Source: Belliella aquatica
GTDB lineage: Bacteria > Bacteroidota > Bacteroidia > Cytophagales > Cyclobacteriaceae
Direction of reading: 5' to 3'
Assembly (NCBI RefSeq): GCF_014637795.1
Contig: NZ_BMFD01000004.1
Span: 27,014 to 91,013 of the forward strand
DNA: 64,000 nt
The position numbers were made by a program, and so were the translations under genes. A model generated the notes under the pieces. That model saw only the letters and a list, made by a program, of their open reading frames with translations, searched no databases and had not been told where the DNA came from. Shown here in pieces: positions 1 through 6,691 of this stretch. Position 1 is the first letter of the stretch, and each line of letters starts with the position of its first letter.

Positions 1-226
1 ATATTAATAAATATAATTTATTCAGGTTATGGGAGGTTATCAAATTGTTTTACCGGCAATAAATCAGTTTAATTCAAGATTTTTATTTTTGAAACTTTGC
101 TGCTGGTTTATATTTTTATCAAGTTTATTTCAACTTAGAAACCATTCGTAATCTTATTTACATGTATAACTAATTTTATGTTTTAATCATTATCTGATTT
201 TTCCGATCTTTTAAAATTTTGCAAAT
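1..226. other. AT-rich upstream region of the exporter genes
   Basis: No gene is seen here. A promoter-like TATTTTTG (form TAnnTTTG, the Bacteroidota -7 element) lies at 84-91, but I see no TTG element at the usual 19-20 nt upstream, and it would give a 5' leader of about 130 nt. An outer-membrane TolC-like partner for the exporter could lie further upstream, outside the window. Confidence 0.3.
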
Positions 227-1402
227 ATGAATACGAAGATTTTTCCAACAGCTATTATCAATCAATCTGTTGAAGTTTATGATTCACATATCAGTGTGCG
301 ATCCAAAGTAATTTATCTTTTGTTTCTTGGGATTTTATTTGCTGGGATCATCGCAATGCCTTTGATCTATGTGGATGTTGCCGTACAGTCTAGGGGGACT
401 TTTCAGTCAGCTTTGCAGCGCAATTCTCTGATGAGCTCGGTAAGTGGAAGATTGGAAATATGGAATCTGAAAGAAAACCAAAAGGTTAAAAAGGGAGATG
501 TTTTGGCGGTTATAAGGGGCGAGGTTTTGAACCTTGAAATGCAAGGCTTGGAGGAAAGATTGACTGTTTTGGACGAATTTATCCATGATCTCAATAAACT
601 CCTAAAGTTAGATTTATCAACTTATGTTATGGAGCCGGTATCACTGAGGTCAAAATTCTATCAAGCTATATTGCTTGAGTATCAAACGAAATTTAACAAC
701 CAAGATGCAGCAGTGCAGAAACTAGAGAGGGATTTCGAAAGAGCACAAACACTGTTTGATGGCAATGCCTTGGCTTTTGCAGATTATGATGTGGCTGATG
801 TACAATATAAACAGGCAAAATCACAGCTCGACCTGATTAGGAAACAGCAGAGGAATCTGTGGGAACAGGAACTGGTCAACCACCAAAACGAAAGGATTCG
901 CTTGCTAAATCAAAAAAGTGTCTTTTCTGAACAAATGGATCAATATAAAGTCATCGCAGGTACCAACGGGACTTTGATTAATGTATTGAACCTTAATAAG
1001 GGTGATTTTGTCCATCCCCAACAAAAATTAGCAGAAATCTCTCCCGATACGACATTGTTGGCAGTGACCTACATCTCTCCTATGGATATTGCCTTTATCG
1101 AAAAAGGTCAAGAAGTGAGTTTCCAAATTGATGCCTACAACTACAACCAGTGGGGAATTGCTACAGGAAAAGTAGTAGATATTGCTGATGATCTATCATT
1201 ATTGAATGAAAGAGAAGCTGGTTTTTTGGTTACCTGTGCTTTAGACAATCCATCTTTAATTTTATCCAATGGTCAGGAGGGTTATGTAAAAAAAGGAATG
1301 ACTTATAATGCCAGGTTTGTAATTGCTCGGAGGTCCTTATTCCAATTATTATATGATAAAGTAGATAATTGGCTCAACCCCCAAGTTCAAAGCTTAAATT
1401 AA
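227..1402 (+). CDS. HlyD-family membrane fusion protein of a peptide exporter
   Basis: Periplasmic adaptor expected to link an inner-membrane ABC exporter to an outer-membrane channel. The 391-residue chain has a short cytoplasmic N-terminus, one membrane segment near residues 29-50, a split lipoyl/barrel region (about 57-95 and 243-275, with the paired motifs SSVSGRLEIW and IAGTNGTLINV) and a long central helical hairpin rich in E, Q, K and R (about 105-235). This is the usual HlyD layout. The next gene begins 12 nt downstream and encodes a C39-peptidase ABC exporter, so the two form one secretion unit. The family is clear; the cargo is inferred from the double-glycine peptides that follow. 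Confidence 0.9.
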   Translation: MNTKIFPTAIINQSVEVYDSHISVRSKVIYLLFLGILFAGIIAMPLIYVDVAVQSRGTFQSALQRNSLMSSVSGRLEIWNLKENQKVKKGDVLAVIRGEVLNLEMQGLEERLTVLDEFIHDLNKLLKLDLSTYVMEPVSLRSKFYQAILLEYQTKFNNQDAAVQKLERDFERAQTLFDGNALAFADYDVADVQYKQAKSQLDLIRKQQRNLWEQELVNHQNERIRLLNQKSVFSEQMDQYKVIAGTNGTLINVLNLNKGDFVHPQQKLAEISPDTTLLAVTYISPMDIAFIEKGQEVSFQIDAYNYNQWGIATGKVVDIADDLSLLNEREAGFLVTCALDNPSLILSNGQEGYVKKGMTYNARFVIARRSLFQLLYDKVDNWLNPQVQSLN

Positions 1403-1414
1403 TTTTTTACAACA

Positions 1415-3565
1415 ATGGGAATAAAAATCAAACAAAGAGATATTACTGATTGTGGTGCTGCATGTCTGGCCTCAGTAGCTGCATTTTACAAATTGGAGAT
1501 GCCAGTAGCCAAAATCCGTCAGATGGCTTCGACTGACCAAAAGGGAACTAATATCCTTGGGTTGATTGAAGCTGCAACCAAGATGGGCTTCTCAGCAAAA
1601 GGTGTAAAAGGTGATTTTGATGCCTTGAAAGATGTTCCGATGCCTGTTATTGCTCATGTGATCGTAAAGAAGGTCTTACACCATTTTGTAGTCTTATATA
1701 AAGTAAATGATAAGACTGTGGAGTATATGGATCCTGGTGATGGACAAATGCACAAGGTCAGCCCAGATGCTTTCAAAGAAATGTGGACAGGGGTACTTGT
1801 CCTTCTTATGCCCAATGATGAATTCAAAGCAATTAGTGAAAAAGTAAGTACATGGAGTAGGTTTTGGTTTTTGGTCAGACCACATAAAGGTGTGATGGTA
1901 CAATCTCTGGTTGGAGCAGTTTTATATACTATTTTGGGACTGTCAACTTCTATCTATGTTCAAAAGATCATTGATCATGTGTTTATAGGAAGAAATACCA
2001 ATTTGCTGAATTTAATGTCTATTGGGATGATTGCTTTGCTATTGATGCAAATAGTAATCGGTGTTTACAAAACCCTATTTATCATCAAGGTAGGTCAACG
2101 GATCGATGCCAGATTGATTTTGGGGTATTATAAGCATTTGCTCACCTTGCCCCAGCGGTTTTTTGATACCATGCGGGTAGGTGAGATTATCTCCAGAGTC
2201 AATGATGCAGTGAAAATCCGTGCATTTATCAACGATGTTTCTATTGGCTTTTTGGTCAATATTTTTATCGTCCTCTTTTCATTTGCATTGATGTTTACTT
2301 TCTATTGGAAGTTGGCTTTGGTTATGTTGCTGGTCATTCCACTTTATACCATCATATATTTGGTGACCAATAGTTTGAATAAAAAAATTGAAAGAAGACT
2401 GATGGAAGAATCAGCAGAGTTAGAATCTCAGCTCGTAGAATCCATTACCTCGGCGGGTACGATCAAAAGATTTGGGGCTGAAGACCATGCCAATATCAAA
2501 ACAGAGGTGAGGTTTGTCTCTTTATTGAGGACAGTCTATCAATCAGGAATGAACAATATCTTCTCAGGGACATCTTCGGAAGTAGTCTCGAGGCTCTTTA
2601 CAATCATTCTTCTCTGGGTGGGTGCAGGCTATGTCCTGAAAAATGAAATTACGCCCGGTGAACTGATGTCTTTTTACGCATTGACAGGCTACCTTACTGG
2701 TCCGATTTCTAGTTTGATAGGTATGAACAAGACAATTCAGAATGCTCTGATAGCAGCAGATAGGCTTTTTGAAATCATGGATCTTGAGGTAGAGAGTTCT
2801 GCTGATACCTTTCCCATCAAAAAGGAAAATGTGGGCGATATCACTTTCAAAAACGTGAAATTTAGATACGGGTCAAGAGCTAATGTTTTTGATGATCTAA
2901 ACTTAACATTCCCAAAAGGGAAGATTTCGGGTGTTGTAGGTGAGAGTGGATCGGGCAAGAGTACCTTGGTATCCTTACTTCAGAATCTTTACCCTCTTCA
3001 ATCGGGTAATATCCATATCGGGGAACATGATATCAAATTTATCGACAATGTCAGTTTGAGACAAATAGTCTCTGTGGTGCCTCAGCGCATAGACCTTTTT
3101 GCTGGAAATGTATTGGAAAATGTCGCTTTGGGGGATTATCAACCCGATATGCAGAAGATAGTCGGTATATGCAATAAGCTGGGCATGATGGATTTTATAG
3201 AAAACCTTCCAAATGGATTTGGTACTTATTTGGGAGAAAATGGAGCATCCCTCTCAGGAGGGCAAAAGCAAAGAGTAGCCATAGCAAGAGCGCTGTATAG
3301 AGATCCAGAAGTCTTGATTTTAGATGAAGCTACAGCTTCCCTAGATCCTGACTCGGAGGAGTTTGTGCAGCAGACCATCCGAATGCTCGCCACAGAAGGC
3401 AAGACCATCATCTTTATTACCCACAGGTTGGCGGCTGTGCAGGATTTTGATCGCTTGTATGTGCTGGATAAAGGGAAACTAATCGAAGAAGGAACCCATG
3501 CAGAGCTGCTTACCAAAGAAGGCAAATACTTCGAAATGATCCGTAAGCAATTGGTGGTGCTGTAA
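1415..3565 (+). CDS. Peptidase-containing ABC exporter (C39 peptidase, bacteriocin type)
   Basis: A 716-residue exporter predicted to cut double-glycine leaders and pump the mature peptide across the inner membrane. The N-terminal C39 peptidase looks active: Gln7, catalytic Cys13 (TDCGAAC), His90 (HHFVVLYKV) and Asp106 (MDPGDG). The transmembrane domain spans about residues 155-440. The nucleotide-binding domain has Walker A GESGSGKST near 508, signature LSGGQ near 613, Walker B VLILDEA near 633 and a switch His in FITHRL. It follows the HlyD adaptor by 12 nt and precedes genes for two peptides with GG leaders, which are its likely substrates. The family call is strong; the substrate pairing is inference. 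Confidence 0.95.
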   Translation: MGIKIKQRDITDCGAACLASVAAFYKLEMPVAKIRQMASTDQKGTNILGLIEAATKMGFSAKGVKGDFDALKDVPMPVIAHVIVKKVLHHFVVLYKVNDKTVEYMDPGDGQMHKVSPDAFKEMWTGVLVLLMPNDEFKAISEKVSTWSRFWFLVRPHKGVMVQSLVGAVLYTILGLSTSIYVQKIIDHVFIGRNTNLLNLMSIGMIALLLMQIVIGVYKTLFIIKVGQRIDARLILGYYKHLLTLPQRFFDTMRVGEIISRVNDAVKIRAFINDVSIGFLVNIFIVLFSFALMFTFYWKLALVMLLVIPLYTIIYLVTNSLNKKIERRLMEESAELESQLVESITSAGTIKRFGAEDHANIKTEVRFVSLLRTVYQSGMNNIFSGTSSEVVSRLFTIILLWVGAGYVLKNEITPGELMSFYALTGYLTGPISSLIGMNKTIQNALIAADRLFEIMDLEVESSADTFPIKKENVGDITFKNVKFRYGSRANVFDDLNLTFPKGKISGVVGESGSGKSTLVSLLQNLYPLQSGNIHIGEHDIKFIDNVSLRQIVSVVPQRIDLFAGNVLENVALGDYQPDMQKIVGICNKLGMMDFIENLPNGFGTYLGENGASLSGGQKQRVAIARALYRDPEVLILDEATASLDPDSEEFVQQTIRMLATEGKTIIFITHRLAAVQDFDRLYVLDKGKLIEEGTHAELLTKEGKYFEMIRKQLVVL

Positions 3566-3740
3566 TGTTTAACGTTAAGCGTTAATAGTTCAACGTCCAA
3601 CCTTTAACACTTGACCTTTAATCCAATTAACCAACAATAAAAGTTTAGAGGCTTAGAGTTTAGAAAAAGGATGTTGCAAGCCTAACCTTCTAACCTTCCA
3701 ACCTTTTAACTATTCTACCCATAACTAAATTAACTAAACC
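3566..3740. repeat. Low-complexity AACCTT/AACGTT spacer
   Basis: The spacer between exporter and HTH gene is made of short repeats, such as variants of TTTAACGTTAAGCGTTAA at the left and CTAACCTTCTAACCTTCC at 3682-3700. No hairpin plus T-run terminator is visible, so read-through into the HTH gene is possible. The origin is not known. Confidence 0.45.
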
Positions 3741-4076
3741 ATGGAATTTATCAGACAAATAGAGAGATTACAGCAGCTAACCAAGCTAGTAAGGGAGCAG
3801 CGGACAGGAAGTCCGGAGGAATTTGGGGAGAGATTGGGGGTGAGTAGGAGACAACTTTATGCTTATTTAGAATATTTGAAGGATCATGGTATTGATATTA
3901 TTTATTCCAGAAAAATAAATAGTTTTATTTTCAGTAATGACAAGGAGCTAGAGATCGTATTCAAATTTCAGATTTTAGGTGAAGAGAACAGCAGGGATAT
4001 ATTTGGAGGAAAAAATTTAAAAAATATTTTTCCGTGCTATTTTTATGCACGGAGCGACTCTAAATTAGCATCATGA
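3741..4076 (+). CDS. Small HTH-domain protein of the peptide-export locus
   Basis: A 111-residue protein with a helix-turn-helix of the HTH_11/DeoR-like type near residues 24-50 (EEFGERLGVSRRQLYAYLEYL), followed by a short beta-rich stretch (IIYSRKINSFIFSN). It may regulate the peptide/immunity modules downstream. The C-terminal part contains LGEENSRDIFGG (residues 79-90), which lines up with the double-glycine leader motif of the two peptides encoded next (Leu ten residues before the GG, Ile or Tyr before it). A hairpin lies under codons 98-104, so the last ~20 residues may be less meaningful than the rest. Start ATG at 3741; role inferred from domain and position. Confidence 0.75.
   Translation: MEFIRQIERLQQLTKLVREQRTGSPEEFGERLGVSRRQLYAYLEYLKDHGIDIIYSRKINSFIFSNDKELEIVFKFQILGEENSRDIFGGKNLKNIFPCYFYARSDSKLAS
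4032..4052. other. Hairpin CCGTGC/GCACGG followed by GAGCGA
   Basis: A perfect 6-bp stem with a TATTTTTAT loop lies inside the 3' end of the HTH gene and is followed immediately by GAGCGA. The last hairpin of the array at 5462-5474 is also followed by GAGCGA, and both sit just before the duplicated 108-bp leaders. It may be an attenuating hairpin or a border of the duplicated module. Confidence 0.5.
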
Positions 4077-4180
4077 TCAATCAGCAAATAGACATGCTAG
4101 CTAATTCGATTTGCTTGTGAGAGATTGGGAGTTCTCAATGCCCGGAAAAGGTTGGGAAAAAAAGAAAATTTATTTAGATT
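4073..4180 (+). repeat. Duplicated 108-bp leader, copy A (upstream of peptide 1)
   Basis: The 108 nt directly before the start codon match positions 5486-5593 without gaps, about 100 of 108 identical by eye. The copy ends exactly at the ATG of the first GG-leader peptide. Both copies start with ATGATCAATCAGCAAA, contain GCTAGCTAATTC and carry a purine-rich GGTTGGGAAAAAA block about 20-30 nt before the start. No clear TAnnTTTG promoter was found inside. It may be a shared promoter/operator or an RNA leader that co-regulates the two peptides. Confidence 0.9.
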
Positions 4181-4366
4181 ATGGAAAAGTTTAAGGAATT
4201 AAACAAAAATGAATTGATGGAGATTTATGGAGGGAAAGTTGATTATTATGAATATTCTTGGACTGGAACTAACAATCCAATTATTTATACAGCAGAAGCA
4301 GTTGTAAATGGAGGTAAGGCCATTGCAAATGCAGGCATTTGGATTTGGAATCAATTTGTAGATTAA
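4181..4366 (+). CDS. Double-glycine leader peptide 1 (bacteriocin-like precursor)
   Basis: A 61-residue precursor. Residues 1-18 form a typical C39-cleaved leader: Leu7, Glu11, Leu12, Ile15 and Gly17-Gly18 (ELNKNELMEIYGG). Cleavage after Gly18 would release a 43-residue core, rich in Tyr/Trp/Asn/Ala, with a GxxxG-like GGKAIANAG and a GIWIW segment, and without cysteine. No lanthipeptide, YcaO or radical-SAM modification gene is near, so an unmodified class II-like bacteriocin or a signal is most likely. It lies downstream of the matching exporter and upstream of a CPBP protein that may give immunity. The activity itself is inference. Confidence 0.85.
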   Translation: MEKFKELNKNELMEIYGGKVDYYEYSWTGTNNPIIYTAEAVVNGGKAIANAGIWIWNQFVD

Positions 4367-4392
4367 TTGAAAATAATTCAGAAATTCATAAT

Positions 4393-4422
4393 TGTGCGCA
4401 TCGTTGCTTTACGGTGCGCACA
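4393..4422 (+). terminator. Stem-loop after peptide 1
   Basis: A 12-bp stem with one G-T pair (TGTGCGCATCGT / ACGGTGCGCACA) and a TGCTTT loop, followed by TTCTTTTAT. It sits between peptide 1 and its CPBP gene and would allow high peptide and lower immunity expression if termination is partial. Confidence 0.7.
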
Positions 4423-4446
4423 TTCTTTTATCGAAAAAAATCATAA

Positions 4447-5229
4447 ATGAAAAATAAATTTCCTTCTAAAATCTTGCATAGTGCTGAATTAATCGTTGTT
4501 CCTTTCCTTTTTTCAGCAATAATTTGTATACCTCTTTTGTTTTTTGGTATTGAAGATTCAATTTATGGATTTACACTTTTTATTAATTATGGAATAACAA
4601 TAGTTCTTTATGCTTGGATAAGGAACAAAAGAAAGTGGCCTTTTAATTTTAGTTTTAGGTTGCCTAGCATCCGATGGATTGCTTATTCTTTGTTTTTTAT
4701 TGTTACTATGATTTTGGCTATTAGTCATCCTCTAAACTATTTGATTAACTTTTTTTTAGAGAAAGAAAACGAGGGTATGGCAATGGAATTATTTTCAATC
4801 TTCTCATTTGGAGCTGTTTTTATTGGTCCAATAGTAGAGGAATTAATATTTCGGGGTATTATCCTTAATGGACTTAGAGATAAATATGGAAATAATTTAG
4901 CCTTGACCGTTTCTAGTATTTTATTTGCAATTATTCATATTCAACCTGCTCAGGTAATTACAGCTTTACTAATGGGACTGGTTTTTGGTCATATATTTAT
5001 CAAGACAAATAGTTTGGGTTTAGTAATTCTTTTACATTCTGTAGCCAATTTGACGAGTATATTAATTGGGGAGTTTTTGAAAATTAATCCTTCCATACAC
5101 AACTTGGAAAGTTATATGATTTATGGAAAATGGACTTTCTTCATTATCGGAATCTCTGTGTTGATTTGTGTTTATTTGTTTTTGAAATATTGGAGGAGGA
5201 GCGGTGAATTAGGATTTAGCAGAAAGTGA
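4447..5229 (+). CDS. CPBP (CAAX/Abi) family membrane protein 1, putative immunity protein
   Basis: A 260-residue integral membrane protein with several hydrophobic helices and all three motifs of the CPBP intramembrane metalloprotease family: EELIFRG (EExxxR) near residues 136-142, FAIIHI (FxxxH) and HSVANL (HxxxN). In Gram-positive class II bacteriocin loci, CPBP/Abi proteins act as immunity proteins, and some CPBP proteins cleave leader peptides. Here the C39 peptidase already covers leader removal, which favours immunity. It lies 80 nt after peptide 1 behind a stem-loop. Family certain; role inferred. Confidence 0.9.
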   Translation: MKNKFPSKILHSAELIVVPFLFSAIICIPLLFFGIEDSIYGFTLFINYGITIVLYAWIRNKRKWPFNFSFRLPSIRWIAYSLFFIVTMILAISHPLNYLINFFLEKENEGMAMELFSIFSFGAVFIGPIVEELIFRGIILNGLRDKYGNNLALTVSSILFAIIHIQPAQVITALLMGLVFGHIFIKTNSLGLVILLHSVANLTSILIGEFLKINPSIHNLESYMIYGKWTFFIIGISVLICVYLFLKYWRRSGELGFSRK

Positions 5230-5261
5230 AGATTGATTTGTTTTTAGAGCAATAATCGTCC

Positions 5262-5474
5262 GTCCCTACGGGACTTTTACCGAGTCGCAAGTTTCGTGGA
5301 TCGGTGGGTTGAAACCCACCGTTATGATATCGGTCGTGCCTCTGGCACTACTTTATTTGTATGATGGTATGTAGTGGTTTATATTTCAGCTCCGTAGGAG
5401 AGACCGATATATTAGTCATGGATTTCAATCCATGATCTGAATGAAATAAGGTAATTCAGAAGTCACGTAGTGAC
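5262..5474. repeat. Array of six short perfect hairpins between the two peptide modules
   Basis: Six palindromes with 2-3 nt loops follow each other: 5262-5274 (GTCCC/GGGAC), 5302-5321 (CGGTGGGTT/AACCCACCG), 5336-5348 (GTGCC/GGCAC), 5390-5400 (CTCC/GGAG), 5416-5435 (TCATGGATT/AATCCATGA) and 5462-5474 (GTCAC/GTGAC). All are different in sequence but alike in design. This resembles the short-palindrome interspersed elements (REP-like) that are common in Bacteroidota genomes. No open reading frame of note lies in the region 5230-5485. No T run follows them, so they are not ordinary terminators. Confidence 0.8.
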
Positions 5475-5485
5475 GAGCGATATTG

Positions 5486-5593
5486 ATGATCAATCAGCAA
5501 AAAGACACGCTAGCTAATTCAATTTGCTTGGGAGAGATTGGTAGTTCCTAATGCCCGGAAAAGGTTGGGAAAAAATGAAAATTTATTTAGATT
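5486..5593 (+). repeat. Duplicated 108-bp leader, copy B (upstream of peptide 2)
   Basis: Second copy of the leader at 4073-4180, ungapped and about 93% identical by eye, again ending exactly at the start codon of a GG-leader peptide. The first codons after it (ATGGAAAA) are shared as well, after which the two genes diverge. The equal length and equal end point argue that the whole leader-plus-start unit was duplicated and the peptide then replaced or diverged. Confidence 0.9.
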
Positions 5594-5719
5594 ATGGAAA
5601 ATATAAAAGATTTGAGTTTAGCCGATCTTCGAGAGTATAGAGGAGGAAATACTGTTTTAAAACTAACTCAAAATAGTTGTCTTTATCAGGCAACCTCTTT
5701 TATACTTTTTGAAAAATAA
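5594..5719 (+). CDS. Double-glycine leader peptide 2 (41-residue precursor)
   Basis: A short gene found from the duplicated leader. The product MENIKDLSLADLREYRGG has Leu7, Leu12 and Gly17-Gly18 at exactly the positions seen in peptide 1, so it should be cut by the same C39 exporter. The predicted core has only 23 residues, starts NTVLKLTQ, contains one cysteine (Cys29) and is mildly hydrophobic at its end. A CPBP gene starts 66 nt downstream. The core is unlike that of peptide 1 in sequence and length. The gene call rests on the leader motif and the conserved upstream region; function is inferred. Confidence 0.8.
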   Translation: MENIKDLSLADLREYRGGNTVLKLTQNSCLYQATSFILFEK

Positions 5720-5785
5720 ACTTTCTGATCTTAATTAGTGAATCTTTTTATTTCTAATTATCAGAAAATAAACGATTAACTTAAT

Positions 5786-6433
5786 ATGATTAAATTTATT
5801 CGAGATTTTTATTCTTTTATTAAAACAGGATCTGTCGAAACAGAAAATAAGATTACAGTAAGAAAATTTTTATTTCGTGCTTTTATTCTCAAACTCTCAT
5901 TTTACGTGTTTTTACTTGTTTTCTCGTATTTACTTTTCAATTTTAACTATGGTAATTCAGATTTAATGTTTAAGGACAAAACACTATGGATTGTTTTTTT
6001 AAATATGATCATTTTGGCTCCAATATTAGAGGAATTAACTTGTAGGTTGCATACAGGTCTTAAACTTTATCAAATTTTAATAAGTTTGATAGGAGCAGTT
6101 GTTTTATTTCATGATTCATGGATAATATTATCGCTTTTTGTTTGCTATTTTTTTCTTCTTTTTTTTATGGTGAGCATTGGAGTCCGAGTTAATAGAAGAT
6201 TTATCATTTATTTTTCTGCGCTCATTTTTGGGGTTTTACATATTGATTTTTACGATTTTAATTGGCTAGCAAATTTTGGGAACACTTTTTTTGTGGTTAT
6301 TACAAGAATATTTAGTGGATTGTTATTTACATATGTTTTTTATCAAAAAGGTATTTTATTTTCTATACTCTTTCATATGATTTGGAACATGATGCCATTC
6401 ATATCTTTTCTTTTAAAATATTTTGAAATTTAA
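5786..6433 (+). CDS. CPBP (CAAX/Abi) family membrane protein 2, putative immunity protein
   Basis: A 215-residue polytopic membrane protein, very rich in Phe, Leu and Ile. It keeps the family motifs EELTCR (EExxxR), FGVLHI (FxxxH) and HMIWN (HxxxN), so the metal site looks complete. It is clearly diverged from the first CPBP protein (260 residues), as expected if each protects against its own peptide. It ends peptide module 2. Immunity is inferred from the pairing; an intramembrane protease with another substrate is the alternative. Confidence 0.87.
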   Translation: MIKFIRDFYSFIKTGSVETENKITVRKFLFRAFILKLSFYVFLLVFSYLLFNFNYGNSDLMFKDKTLWIVFLNMIILAPILEELTCRLHTGLKLYQILISLIGAVVLFHDSWIILSLFVCYFFLLFFMVSIGVRVNRRFIIYFSALIFGVLHIDFYDFNWLANFGNTFFVVITRIFSGLLFTYVFYQKGILFSILFHMIWNMMPFISFLLKYFEI

Positions 6434-6531
6434 TCAAATGTGGGTTTTGATTATTGGGATTTTTTAATTTGATTGGTCATTATTGAAAAAGTAAAGAAGT
6501 ATTTGGTAAACTAAAAATGCGATGATGTGCT

Positions 6532-6630
6532 ATGAAAACTGAAAAAGATAAATACAAGGTAGGATTTTTCATTTTACTTATTTTTTCCCTATTGGTTTTG
6601 TTTATACAACTTTATAACACATTCATGTGA
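6532..6630 (+). CDS. Putative 32-residue single-span membrane peptide
   Basis: Small reading frame with a charged N-terminus (MKTEKDKYK) followed by a hydrophobic helix (GFFILLIFSLLVLFIQLY), the form of many small membrane proteins. It lacks a GG leader. It is the last open frame before the strong stem-loop at 6641-6682. It could be a small accessory or immunity peptide, or not be translated at all. Confidence 0.4.
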   Translation: MKTEKDKYKVGFFILLIFSLLVLFIQLYNTFM

Positions 6631-6640
6631 ATGTGTCTTC

Positions 6641-6682
6641 AAAATACAAGCGAGAAAAGTTAATTTTTCTCGCTTGTATTTT
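6641..6682. terminator. Bidirectional terminator between peptide locus and his operon
   Basis: An 18-bp perfect stem (AAAATACAAGCGAGAAAA paired with its complement at 6665-6682), with A-rich and T-rich flanks on both strands. It separates the plus-strand peptide locus from the end of minus-strand hisB, 9 nt away. Confidence 0.9.
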
Positions 6683-6691
6683 ATTCAATAT

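Noticed and set aside
5262-5474. Possible CRISPR array
   Set aside because: The units are palindromes of different sequence with no constant direct repeat and no regular spacer length.
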